DNA of 64,000 nucleotides from Medicago truncatula (lineage: Eukaryota > Streptophyta > Magnoliopsida > Fabales > Fabaceae), in assembly GCF_003473485.1 (NCBI RefSeq), contig NC_053046.1:42865832-42929831 (forward strand), written 5' to 3'. Below are positions 20,926 through 32,681 of the stretch, in pieces. Each line of letters starts with the position of its first letter. Position 1 is the stretch's first letter. Both the position numbers and the translations under genes were made by a program. Below the pieces are notes generated by a model that saw nothing but the letters and a program-made list of their open reading frames with translations, was not told the origin of the DNA and searched no databases.

Positions 20926-22279
20926 TCTTTTTCCACACTTCTTTTACAACAGCATATTTTTGTTTTTTGGTGAATAAGAGCACCGATTACCCTCCTATTA
21001 TTTGTTACAAAAAGTAATACTCCTAGTAAATATTATTACTTTGGTCGCATATATAAGATGGAAAAATAGTCTCATCGGGCTGGATTGAGATTTTTTTTTT
21101 TTTTGTTGGGGGATTTGGCGGTACGAAATATAAGCAGGATTTAACTAATTTCATTCTTTTTAAAAAGAGTGTTGCTATTGGAAGCGAAAGACATTATCAA
21201 GAATGTGTAGCAAATACATGGCCACCATTTGATCTTGCTTTGGTGGAATACATAAGTCGATTGATAGAAATAAGATAAGATGATTTGCTACAATATCAAT
21301 TGAACACTCCGCAAAAACATTGTAAATATGTCTTTCGCTTTAACTACCATTTCACATTTAAAAATACCCTGTAACCTAACAAGATTTCGTACAAATTAAA
21401 TACTAAGGCTTTGTTTCGGAGTTTGGAGGGGAGGGTTTTGAAAAAAAGGAAGGAGCAAGTGGAAGAAATAGAAGACATTGGAAGGAGAGAGTTTTGGAGG
21501 TTAATTTTTTACTCATAATAAAAAATCCCCCTCATTTGGGGAACTCAAAAATTGTATTGGGGGAGGGTTTTGAGGGATTATGGATGGTTTAAATGAATTT
21601 TTCAAATTCAATCTATGTTGTTATAATATTTTTAAAATCAAAAGTATATTAATCATAAGTATTAATTTATCATTCTCTAAAAAAACTGTTGTTTAACAAA
21701 GCTTAAGAAAATAAAATGTTATTAATGTGTGAAGTTAATTATTTTTATTTATAATTGAAATCGAGAGGGGTATACATTTTCGAAATACCATCATGACTCG
21801 GTGTTCAATTCTCCTTCCCTCTTAGTACCAAATCCTGAAATGACAATGTAGAAATGCCTTTTGCACCAGATAACAAGAAGATGTACGACAACAATGAGAA
21901 TGAAACAAAACTTTGCGTTTATAGCAAATAGATTATAAGCTCCTAAGATACAATTAGATATGTTGGTAATAAAAAAATTCATGAGCTTGTAGCATTTTTT
22001 TTTTTATAAACTATTTTGAAAACATAACTGAGATGTCAATCGTCATAATTAATGCATGTCTTATTCATCATTTATAAAAAATAAATAATGATGTATTATA
22101 TAAGAGGGTCATTTTCTCAAACTTGACCTAAGACTCTTAAAATGTAAGGAACGAAGCTAATTGTAGGAGGGTATCAAGTTAGTCCTCTACATTAATATTT
22201 AATTTAAAATGATTTATGACTTTGGAAAATGTTAATTAGATTTGTTCATCCATTGATACCTACAAGGACTATAATGGCA
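20926..22279. other. Intergenic with small MITE-like repeats
   Basis: At 21181-21344 inverted ends GAAGCGAAAGACATTA / AAAGCGAAAGACATAT bound about 164 bp, a probable small MITE. From 21410 GGAGGGGAGGGTTTTG-type sequence resembles a common legume MITE end. No gene seen. Confidence 0.45.
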
Positions 22280-22610
22280 TTAGGTTGGTAAAGTCGAAAA
22301 TTAGCAACAAAAATGAATCTGTTTAGGAGAAACATTTTTTATTACAATGTTTCATTGTGCAAGGCTATTTGTGGCATGGTGGAGGATCAAAACCATTTGT
22401 TTTTTTACTTGTGCTTTCTAGAGTTACTTTGGCTTTTAATATCGGGTTGGCTAGGTTTTCCTATGACTCTTCATGTTTCGTTAGTTGAGCATTTTACTTA
22501 GTTTGGAGGTCTTGGGGGATTTTCTAACAAGTCTCGTTCGACTTTTAATATGATTTGGATGGATTTCAGTTCTTTTTATTACTTGAATGAATCACAATAT
22601 GAGACATTCT
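22280..22610 (+). pseudogene. LINE reverse-transcriptase C-terminal (zf-RVT) fragment
   Basis: The frame from 22313 reads NLFRRNIF, VSLCKAICGMVEDQNHLFFY and LLWLLISGWLGFP, the zinc-binding region found at the C terminus of plant L1-type ORF2 proteins (NLFRR, C-x-x-GCG-x-E-x-x-HLF). It stops at 22501 and continues weakly as FGGLGGFSNKSRSTFN. Both ends are missing. Confidence 0.6.
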
Positions 22611-22616
22611 CTTTTC

Positions 22617-23556
22617 GAGAAATGCTAGGATCGCAGCCACTAACACTCTCTTTTAACACACCAAATCAGAATTGGACATGTGTCCCATTTTTTTATTTCA
22701 ATTATCTTGTAAACTGTTTAACCATTTAGTGTTGAAAATCATTTATTTTATTTTTAATTATTGAATTAGGTTTTAACTTTTCCCTTAACTTTTCTTCTCC
22801 TTTGCTCAATCTCCCCCAAAACCGGTTCTCCTCTGTCAAAAAAAGTTCTCCATTGCTTGTCCCAAATTAACAGGGTAAGACCCCTTAACACAACAACAGC
22901 TGCTCTCATTAAGCACCAAACAACAAATGGTAATCCTAACAGCTGAAAACATTAGTACCAACACAAGAAAAGAATGTCACTATGCCAGACGTTATTACAA
23001 CCACAACCACAAAAGTGATAATGTATACATTTTTTGAAGGGATGATAACGTATACATGAAAAGATTAATTATTAATTATAGTAGAATAGGGTTTATTTCT
23101 TTCACCAATATGTGTGGCAGAAAACTTAGAACAGAAGAACACAGCTTAATTTCTTTGAAAGAGGAACACAACTTAATGTGTGAAAATTTTATGAGACAAA
23201 ATTGGTCAAGACAAAGTTTTAAACGGAGTATTTACAGCGACTCGATAATCAAAGGAATATACATCATAATAATCAAAGGAATATACGTCATCGTGTAGAG
23301 AGAAAGAAAAACAAACAAATTCATCTCGAGGAAAAAAAATGGAAATTGAAGAGGACTCGTGTTTCGTACTACCTCTTCTCTCTCTTCTTTTTCTTCTTCT
23401 CTTTCTCTCTCCTGCTGTTAAATTAAATTATTAAAAAAAATCAAAATGTTTAGAAACAGGTTATAGGTTAATTGAAATAAAAAAGTGGAATACATGTTCA
23501 ATTCTGATTTGGTGTGTTAGAAGAGAGTGTTAGTGGGTGTGGCCCTAGCATTTCTC
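22617..23556. mobile_element. MITE with about 100-bp inverted repeats (MULE-like)
   Basis: The left end GAGAAATGCTAGGATCGCAG and the inverted right end GAGAAATGCTAGGGCCACAC continue in parallel for about 100 bp through ACACACCAAATCAGAATTG. Length 940 bp. Long terminal inverted repeats and the GAGAAATGCTA start suggest Mutator-like origin. I cannot find a clean 9-bp target duplication. No transposase frame inside. Confidence 0.65.
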
Positions 23557-25700
23557 TTTTTACAATAAGAAGAAACAAATTTCCTCTTTATTGGAAAAGG
23601 TTAAACTTCAAGGTACATGGTTTAACCTTTTATTGTTAAGGTACAAAGTTTAAATATCTTCTGAGACTGTTGTAAATAGCTTAGTAATGCTCCTTTAATT
23701 AATAAAATTTCTTCCTTTCCTAATATTTTTTAAAAAAAAATATATCCATACGTATATGTTGAAATGTATTTTTAGACTAAATTATCCATCTGTATATGAT
23801 ACTATGAGTATGTTTGGTTGAAGAATGAAAGTGTAAGGAAAGAAAGATAAAGGAAAGATTGTATGAGAAAAGAAAGAGAGTGAAAAATAAGGGAATTGTT
23901 TTGGTTGTTTGGTATTAAAGAAAGTAAAGTAAAAAGTTAAAGGAAAGAAAGATTCATATTTATTAACTGACATAAATATCCTTGAATAAAAATAGTGTAT
24001 ATTAGAAACATTTTCAAGATAAATATACATATAAACATGTATGCATTTTCAAATAAAGCAAAATTTGGCTAGGTATGGGTAGTAGTCCAATTGTATGCCT
24101 TGTATGCCATGAAATAAAGCGGTGAAGTAAAAAAAAAAGAAGCAATATACAATGAGTAAATAGTAGTAAAATAAATATTGACCAATAAAAGCAAGGATAT
24201 TTTAGACTTTTCAATAAAAAGTTAGTGTTCCTCAACCTTTCCTTCCATATTTGTGCAGAAAGGTTTTCTAGCTGGGTCCCACCTGAAATCTTTCTTTCCC
24301 TTATCTTTTTGATGAGTTCCAAACAATGGAAAGTGTTTCTTTCCCTCAACTTTCTCTCCTCTTCACTTTCTTTCCTTTAAAACAAACAAGCCCTATATGT
24401 TTGCTTCCTTGGTTTGTGTTGAGATCCAAGAAGCATATATATGCTCATCAAGGAAAGTGTGAGAGTTTTGGCGCACTAACTCCAAAAATTAGTGACAAAC
24501 ATGGTAATAGTTGATGAACTTCACAGTGCTCTGTTTCATACATTGTTTTTATTTGTTGACAATTTGTTTCATACTTTATATAACTTTATGTTTGTGTATT
24601 CTAAATAAACAAGCAATTTGGTCCCTAAATCATGATTCTTTCACCAATTTGAACTAAAACTTTGCTAAATTATACTTCAGCTCATCGATTTAGTCCCTCA
24701 TTAAGGGCCAAAATGATGAATGAGAGTAAAGTTTATGGACCTTTTTAGTTGATTTTAACCGTTAAGGATTAAATTGACGAAAATGATAGTTTATGGACTA
24801 TTCTAAATTAATTTATATGTTTAGTTTACAATTGCATTGAAAGTTACAATTGGTATCCGTAATCAAGTTTTGGCATTGATAGTTTCTCGACTATTCTATC
24901 CTTCACTCTTCCAAGAGGGAATTAAAATGCATACTTTCATGCAAAAACAAATTAAAGAACTATGAAAAACTGATTTTACCCTGATTGCCAAAATTGTGGT
25001 AGTGTGTAAAGCCAAGAAAGACTAGAACTCTGGAAAAAATTAATGACATATTGTGAACTTTTTTTTGTCAATTTTTCGATTTTAGACTAGACTATCAAGC
25101 ACAACATACAACTTTAGATACCAAAATAATGTTTCACATAATGTTCAAGCTTTAGATCCCATCTTCATTATGAGAAATCATGAATTATATCATATAGTCT
25201 TGGATGATTTCAAAAGGAGCCTAATTGTTGGAAATAACCACGTTAGTATGAATGCATAAAACAAATGAAAGAGACCTCAACTAATGAAAGAGACAAAAAC
25301 AAACTGAAATTGCAGAGAATATATATATGTACAAGCTCATTCAGTTTAGGCGTGTTCTTTGTCTTCCACCATTTACTCACCAAAATGTGGCATGTACATG
25401 TCTGAGTATTTTATCACCCTCATTCCATATTCATATATATGTTGTGCAGTGTGCACATGCTTGTATAAGACAAATAAACGAATTGAACTTTTACTAACAG
25501 CTTGCATTGACCGATAGTATATGTGGTCAAAAACTATATTAATGTTAAATTGAAGAGAAAATTATAATTTAGAGTATTTAGGATTAAGAATAGTTGAAGA
25601 GAAAGTTATAATTTAGAGGATAAATTATTAATGATTAAAAAATTTGGTTCTAAATAGATGGGATTTCAATCTCATAATCGTTCCATAAGTCTTCTCAAAC
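23557..25700. other. Intergenic with a probable MITE at 23805-24395
   Basis: Sequence near 23810 (TGTTTGGTTGAAGAATGAAAG) and the inverse of that near 24390 (TTGTTTGTTTTAAAGGAAAG) suggest a 590-bp inverted-end element rich in AAAGGAAAG. From 24615 a stretch with TTGGTCCCTAAAT resembles another repeat. No gene recognised. Confidence 0.4.
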
Positions 25701-26135
25701 TACACTCTTTTTTGTTTTGTTTTCATTGACCAATTTCACTCTCCCATGTTCTGTGTTGCACCATCTGATTTCCATGATTTCAGTTTCGTTGCATTTCGTA
25801 TCGTGCTATATAGCACTACTCCTTTCATCTTCATCTTCCAATGAAGTCATTGACCGTGTGAGGGTGTGCTGCACACCATGGATTTGCACTAAAAACCACA
25901 CCAAATTTTTTTAATCTCTCTCTTAACAAAATTAACGTTTGATTTTAGAGTGATTTTATAAGTTGTCCTACAAGTTGTCTGATTTTTTTTTTCTTCATCC
26001 GGATATCAATACTCTTTTCAATTGATAAATGATATTTGTGACAACTTTCTTTCTCTCATTCACATAATATTTTTACTTTCTCTCTCTATTAATTTGATTT
26101 TCGTGTCAATACATAATTTTCTTTGTAAAAATATA
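25701..26135. other. Intergenic, dispersed repeat
   Basis: The part 26020-26130 (TTTGTGACAACTTTCTTTCT and following) is similar to 50820-50930, so a repeat family lies here; it resumes after the inserted MITE at 26724. Confidence 0.4.
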
Positions 26136-26721
26136 CTCCCTGGTTCCTTTATGAGTGTCACTTTTGAGAAAAAAATTTGTTCCTATATAAGTGTCACTTT
26201 TAGAGTTTAAAGTTGTAATATGTCTATTATACCCTTAATCTCTAAATTGCCACATTTTATACATTAATTACATAGTCAATGACTATAGCCTAATCCAATT
26301 CATCCGTTAGATTATTTTACCGAGACTTTCTACTAGTAAATGCAAGGAGTACTACCCATAGCATTCGGCTTGTTCCAAGAATTTGGATGCATGAAAAAGG
26401 AACTACCCATAGATGTAATGGAACAAACCAAAGAATCCATGAAACAAGATAAAACAGTGGAAGAAAAACCGTGATTACTAATGAAAGTTTCTTGTGTCTT
26501 TTAGGCTTCCCAAGCACTATAGCAATTGTAAAACGTGATACATTTAGATGCATTTATATCACATGAACAGCTGATACCATGTTTTCAATCAAAATGGTTG
26601 GTATCTCGAAAAAGAAGTACTAGATTAAATAAGGATAGACAAGGAAAGAGAGAGCTATTTATCAGCTGCCTTGGTTGTAGTGAAAAAGCAAAAAATGTCA
26701 CATATAAAGGAACGGAGTGAG
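26136..26721. mobile_element. Stowaway-like MITE
   Basis: Ends CTCCCTGGTTCCTTTATGAG and, inverted, CTCACTCCGTTCCTTTATAT, with TA on both sides (26134-26135, 26722-26723). At 586 bp it is long for the class, so it may itself hold an insertion between about 26330 and 26690. Confidence 0.6.
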
Positions 26722-28991
26722 TAGTTGTCAATATGGTTGTCACTTAAATTGATGTTCAAATAAGATTGTCAGTCAAAGTGTCTCTCTCGCACCTAATAGG
26801 CTCCACTTTTTTCAATGCTATGGACCGAACAACTATGCATGGACTAACTAACACTTTAGTCTTTAATGATTTTTGTCGTTTTCTTTTATTTTTCTTACGT
26901 TTTAGACTTTTAGTAGTACTTACTTTTAAGTTTTAATCTTATTATTATAAGAGAAGTGCTAATAAAAGAAGATTGTTTCGAACTCATGTTCTGAAACTGT
27001 TTGTTGATTTACAAGCTACTAAACTGAGTATGTATGTTACTCGAAGATCTAATATATGTTACAGAAAAGATCAGGATTCCTTTTATTTTATTTTTTCTTT
27101 CTATTATTCTTTGTGTAATGGGATTCTTTGTCATTAGCTTCTTAATGGAATTATAGCTTGCACCCCCTTCAAAAAAAAAAAAACTTAGCACCTAGGGGCG
27201 GAGCCCTTCATGGGCTGGGGTGGCCCACCCGAAAAAAATTAAAAATTTTAGGATTAATTTGCAAGATTTAAACAATTTTGTGACGTTTTTTATTTTTGGC
27301 ACATCCAAATTCCCGTAAAGTGGTGTAGTGGCCCACCTAAAAAAAAAATATAATAGGTCCATTTTGTGAGATTTTTCAACAGTTCTAGATTTCAGTGGTT
27401 TACATAATTTTTGTCATGTATATGTTTGGCTGGTTAACGGAGGTTTACAGACCTTCTAATTTGTGAGGGGTTTCAAACCTCCCTTATATTGTTTGTCAAC
27501 TTAAAATTGTTCCAATCAACATTTATATTATAAAAAATAAAAAAAAAGTTTCATAGTTCACGGCCCACCCAAACGTTTTTTCTAATGCAAACAAACATTT
27601 TGATTTGGTTAAGGAGTGGTTGAACAGACCAATAATAATTTTAAAATCTTATATCAAATATTTCTCTCCTTCCAGATCATATACAAGGTCACATTTACCA
27701 ATATTCTATGATCTTGATGCATACCATTGTTCCTATTGCAATGAGATCGGACATATAGTAAAATAGATTGTCAGTTGCTAGTATTGATGCTCAAGTTCAT
27801 CCATCTCATAGCACCTTCCCACACAACATCATCATATTCTTTTTTCATTCTCCTTTGTACACAAAATGCATACATACTTTAAACATCCTATTAGAAGTTG
27901 ACAATCTAGCATGAATAATTAACCAAACAACAAACAAACATTTTGGAGAGATTATATTATTACATATCATTTTCCTCCAACAAACTCTCCTCTTAATACA
28001 TTATACATTCTATTAATAGAGAAATTAGCTCGTTGAAATACACTACCATTAACACTTGAAATAGTCTTTGATGCACCAAAAGACTTTCTTTTCTACTCAT
28101 GAAGCTTGTGCTGGCACATCTATGACTACCTGCTTAATACTCATAAGTCATAATATACTTATTCAAATAATACTCGTAATATATTAAAAAATTAAAACTG
28201 AGGAAAAATGTTGATAAAAAACAAAACTTGTTAGCACAATAGATGAAGCCTCCGTAATTGTTACCAAAATCATTGACAACTCTATAATGATGGACGTAGA
28301 ACATGTATTGTTTCAGCGGCAGTGACAGTAACCGTAATCGGAGATTGAGAAGTAGAGTTGCTCCCCAATCTCCAATTATGGTTGTAGTCACTGTCTCTTC
28401 AACATTGTAGATTGTCCGTTCATCGATTGTAGAGTAGTCTTTGACTCTGATGACAGCTACAGACGCTACATCTATTGCGCTATATAGATAAATTAGATTT
28501 GTTTTCTCTTCTAACGTGATTCATATCATAGACATATGGTGAGCATAATAACCACTAAGACATCCATAAAAAAATATAAAAATATAAAAAAATCCGACGT
28601 AGATTAGAGTCACTAAAGCTAACTATGAAAAGACATAGAATAGAATCCAATTCAGAAGCCAAGGAAAGAGAAAGGAGGAAATGCACGTGGCATTACTAGA
28701 ATGTGTTTTTGACAACACAACAAACAAAAACATGCTTCACTTCACTTGTCTTCACATGCTTTTGACAACACTACAACCAAAAAACATGCTTCTTTTTGGG
28801 ATTGATAGTTGTTGCACTTCAATTCACTACACACTAGTACTCCTTTTTATAATCGCTTTCAATTATCACTTTTTCATAAACTAAAATCACTTTCTGAGTT
28901 TCTTCTGATTTTTAGCAAATCCCATTATCAGTTTTTCTTTTTTACCTAAACTCACTTTTTTCTACTAAAGTTTCCACCTTTCCACCATATC
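26722..28991. other. Intergenic with transposon scraps
   Basis: Near 27188 TAGGGGCGGAGCCC resembles a hAT terminus, but its partner end is not found. GGCCCACC motifs recur at 27220, 27330 and 27560. The stretch 28200-28470 is similar to 37050-37340 (CAGTGACAGTAACCGTAATC-type sequence), a dispersed repeat. No gene recognised. Confidence 0.4.
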
Positions 28992-30336
28992 ATGAACATG
29001 GAACCCAAAACTGAACCTGTGTCACCACCATATTTCCATTTTACAAACCCTAACAACAACCTTGAAGATAAGTCTATTCATGATCTTGTTCTGGTACTGC
29101 GTGGAACTTGTCAATGGGAAACTTTTGACAGTGTTGAAGCTGTTTTGGAGAGTAGGGATATAAGACTCAGAGAAGAGAATCAAAAGTTGCAACAAGACTT
29201 TGAAATGGAGAGACTAAAGCTTAAAGAGCAGCTTGACATGGAGATACTTTCAAGGTTGCATGCTGAGTTTGAGTTTAGAAAAAGAGAAGAAATATGTTCG
29301 AAAGTGCAAGAAAATTATGAAGCTCTCTTGAAAGAGGTTAAGGTAAATAGAAAAAGTAATGAAGCGTTAGAAAAGAAGAACAATGAAGTTGATGTGTTAA
29401 GAAGAAAGATTGTTGAATTAGAGAATGAAGTTTTGGAGTTGAAGAAGTTAAAGAAAAAATGGGAGGAAGATGATATTGAATTGGGTGTGTTAAGAAAAAT
29501 GATTGGTGAATTACAGAGTAAAATTGGAGAATTGGAGGAAACAGTAAAGAAGAATTTGGCAACGATGAATGAGTTGAGGAATGAAAGCAGGAAATTGACA
29601 GAGGAGAAGTGCGAAGTGGAGATATTACTTAAGGCTTTGAAGAGGAACAGGAAGTTTATTCGAGTGGGTGAAAGAGCAGCAACATCGGAGGAAGATATCA
29701 TACTTTTGACAAGCTTAGAAGAGGAAGTTCCTATGGTTGATCATTTTGAAGAGAATGTTGGTGACAACGAGTTCAGAAATGAAGATGCCTATCACACTCT
29801 TGGAGTTGCTGGTAGTAGGAGATGCCTATCATCATCAGGTATATGGAAATTATGCATGTATTTTTTTAATTATTACTTTATAAATATTGAATTCAATATG
29901 CGTGATTAGATACATGTTTGGTATATATGTTCAACTAATGATTGAAACAAACAGATCACATTAAAATACCATTAGCTAATCAAAGAATCTACCATGCCTT
30001 ATTTTTGAAGTTTTTGTTTGAGTATTATCATGTTTGGCAAATATAAACATATCTCTTGTTGGACCAGCTGGTGGAAGTCTGAAACTGGAAAATGAGATTG
30101 AGATCATAAACCATGACAACGACGATGATCAATCTATCTCTAGAGGAGTACATGAAAAGAAAGCATGTTCTGGAATCACCGCAAATCCATGTTCATCAGT
30201 GGCACTGGCAACACAACAAGAAAGCAAATTTTCCAATGCAGTTGACAGAGTCAAAAGAAAATCTTCTTTCGATGGTTCATTGCCTTTTCTCCATAATCTT
30301 ACAATATGGTCTGGTGCAAAAAAGAAAAACATGTAG
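28992..30336 (+). CDS. Coiled-coil protein of unknown function, two exons
   Basis: Exon 1 runs 28992-29838. It encodes MNMEPKTEP, the family motif NLEDKSIHDLVLVLRGT, then a long coiled coil rich in E, K and L (about residues 45-230) and an acidic end. It stops at the family donor CATCAG/GTATAT. A 184-bp intron ending in AG at 30022 restores frame (phase 1, as in the paralogs). Exon 2, 30023-30336, encodes GPAGGSLKLENEIE, an acidic stretch NHDNDDDQ and a basic C terminus. The predicted length is 386 residues. There is no signal peptide or membrane segment. Without splicing the frame would end at 29909. It is the most complete single-domain member of the local family. The exon-2 assignment is inference from phase. 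Confidence 0.55.
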
Positions 30337-32044
30337 GCAGACAGTGCAGGATTATTGAACTATTATATATCCAAGGTATATAACATTATAGGATCCTTGT
30401 TAGCTAAGACGTTTTTTTAGGTTTTAATGAACAATTAACTCATGTTAGTTCTTAGTTTTGAAAGTATAATACAGATGTTAGCTTGTATAATACATAACAA
30501 GTGATATTCCACCTCTTGTTTACCTTGGCACTATACACAATCCGAAGACACCACCTCTTGTAATGTCATTCTTTTTTATTGAGTACCAATAACTAGACAT
30601 TGAGGTGAGCTAACGTTAGTTATAATTAGAGAATCATTAGATATTGTTAAAAGTAGTTACTAATTGGTTACTATTAGTTACAAATTAGTTCATGTTTGTT
30701 AGTTTAGCTAGTTAAGATCAATATATAATGTGAACAACAAAAAATTAAATCTTACACATCCAAATTTTAGAATGCGGAAAATGCAAGTTCATAACATTTT
30801 CCCTATCGGATTTTAAAATTCAAATGTGTAAAATGCACCTATGATGCAGAAAGATACTAGCGGCCTTACGGTCCCTTTGACCAGTGACAACACTATCCAT
30901 TGTTCTATCTTTCATTGATGAACACCATCAATGAAACCACAATTTCTTGCAGTATCATATAAATAAGTAAACATGTAAAATAATTGTCGATAGACAGCAT
31001 AACCAGACTTTTTTTTTAGAGGAGCCAATAATAATGTTCTTTGTCTTTGTGCATGGAGTAATATGTACTTTAGTATGTTTGATTTTTTGTATGAGATGCA
31101 TTGTTGTAATATAATCAGGTAAAAGAATTGATTAAGTAGGGATCAATATTTTCGTTAAGCTTGAATATGGGTGAAATACTGAAATTTAATGTTAAATTTA
31201 CTTGAGTAATAATCGAAAGTGGAATCGTTTTAAAGCAACGGTGGCTAATATTTTCGAATTTTATAATCCAAAGGATTATAAAATCCAAAAGCCTAAAAAA
31301 CAGTATTTTTTATTTTCGAATTCACACACTCCTTAGTTCAACTAGATGCATCGCTGAGAAAGAAAGAAAGAAAGAAAAAGAGAAGATGAGAGTAACGGTT
31401 TTGAAAGCTTTGGTCTTGTGAATTTGATCTCCATATCTCAGAAAACCATTCGAAAGAATAAACAATGAGAAAGATGAAAGTCAACTCACCATTGAAAAAA
31501 AATAAGAGTGCAGGTGAGAAGACGAGTGAGGAAGTCTATGCGAGAAAGAGTTTTGGGTTATTTTGAAAATTTAATTTCACATTAAGGATATTTTTGTTGT
31601 TTTAGGGTGTAACCAAGTTTGAAAGTGGTGTTACTATCAAATAATATTTTCATAGTTGTTTTTGACATAGAATCAATGAAATCAGATGAGTTTTGGAGGC
31701 AAAAAGACTAAGATTTGGATTGCAAATATGCACAACAGTATGTACGGCCTTATATAGCACCCTGAAATAAACATTTGGGGATGAAAACACATTTGCATGA
31801 GGACTACCAGGACTGTGCGTAGGGGTGAAGCATGCATCGTGCATGTGTCTGAGTGGCACATGTCACACACCACCTCAATCACAAAGGCCGAGCATGGTCG
31901 ACTGAGGGGTATGAATAGACCAGACCCGCTGACATGGGCCTATGGTTTTCCCCCTACTTAAAGCTGGACTCGGCATGGTTTGTTTAGTAAAAAGGTTAGG
32001 TTCATAAAACTAAGAGAATCTATCAGCTGAAACATATTGATAAC
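30337..32044. other. Intergenic, nothing recognised
   Basis: AT-rich sequence with an AAAG run near 31355. A GC-richer stretch at 31730-31970 containing CATGCATCGTGCATG (near-palindrome) matches nothing I know. Confidence 0.4.
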
Positions 32045-32681
32045 TATAAACATCGGTTATAAGCAATTATATTAATTCAATGTTCTGAACTAACACCGCA
32101 TTATTTCATTCAAATTTACTATGACAGTGGGATTGACTTAAATTCAAAACGCATTTTCATTTTCTTCTATTAGGTACTTCACACCTTTAGTATTTCATTA
32201 GAAGTCTTAAATATTAAAATCGTTGAGTACCTTACATATATTTTTCATGTATCTAAGGCTGCAACTAACTGTGTATGATGAAAGATAATGCAGCAAAAGA
32301 ATGTTTGAGCCAAATGACTTGACTATAAGAAAAGAAAGCAAATTCGACGCAGAACCATGTTGCAGCAAAATAGCCCAAACAATTGATATCAGTAGTAGGT
32401 ACACAGGTAGAGGAACCAAAATAGCCCTCGGTAAAATACAAGATTCAACTCTATTCAGGATGTATACGCTGCGAAGAGTCATCTGCAATTAGACCTTTTT
32501 TTTTTACTCCATCGTGAGTACAATCCCTCGTTCAGTATTATTTAGATTCACGTGCATCCAATCAATTATAAATCTCCAAAAATTTCACTTATTTATATGT
32601 TTATAACAGCTTGATTATTCTATAATTATACCTCAAATATTGTAACCAAAGTTGCGCTACCCGTGTAGATGCTATACTATT

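Noticed and set aside
27186..27600. hAT element starting TAGGGGCGGAGCCC
   Set aside because: Only one end is seen and no target duplication; not listed as an element.
29315..29701. 128-codon minus-strand frame rich in Ser, Phe and Asn
   Set aside because: Antisense shadow of the coiled-coil exon; similar shadows lie opposite the copies at 35.1 and 44.2 kb.
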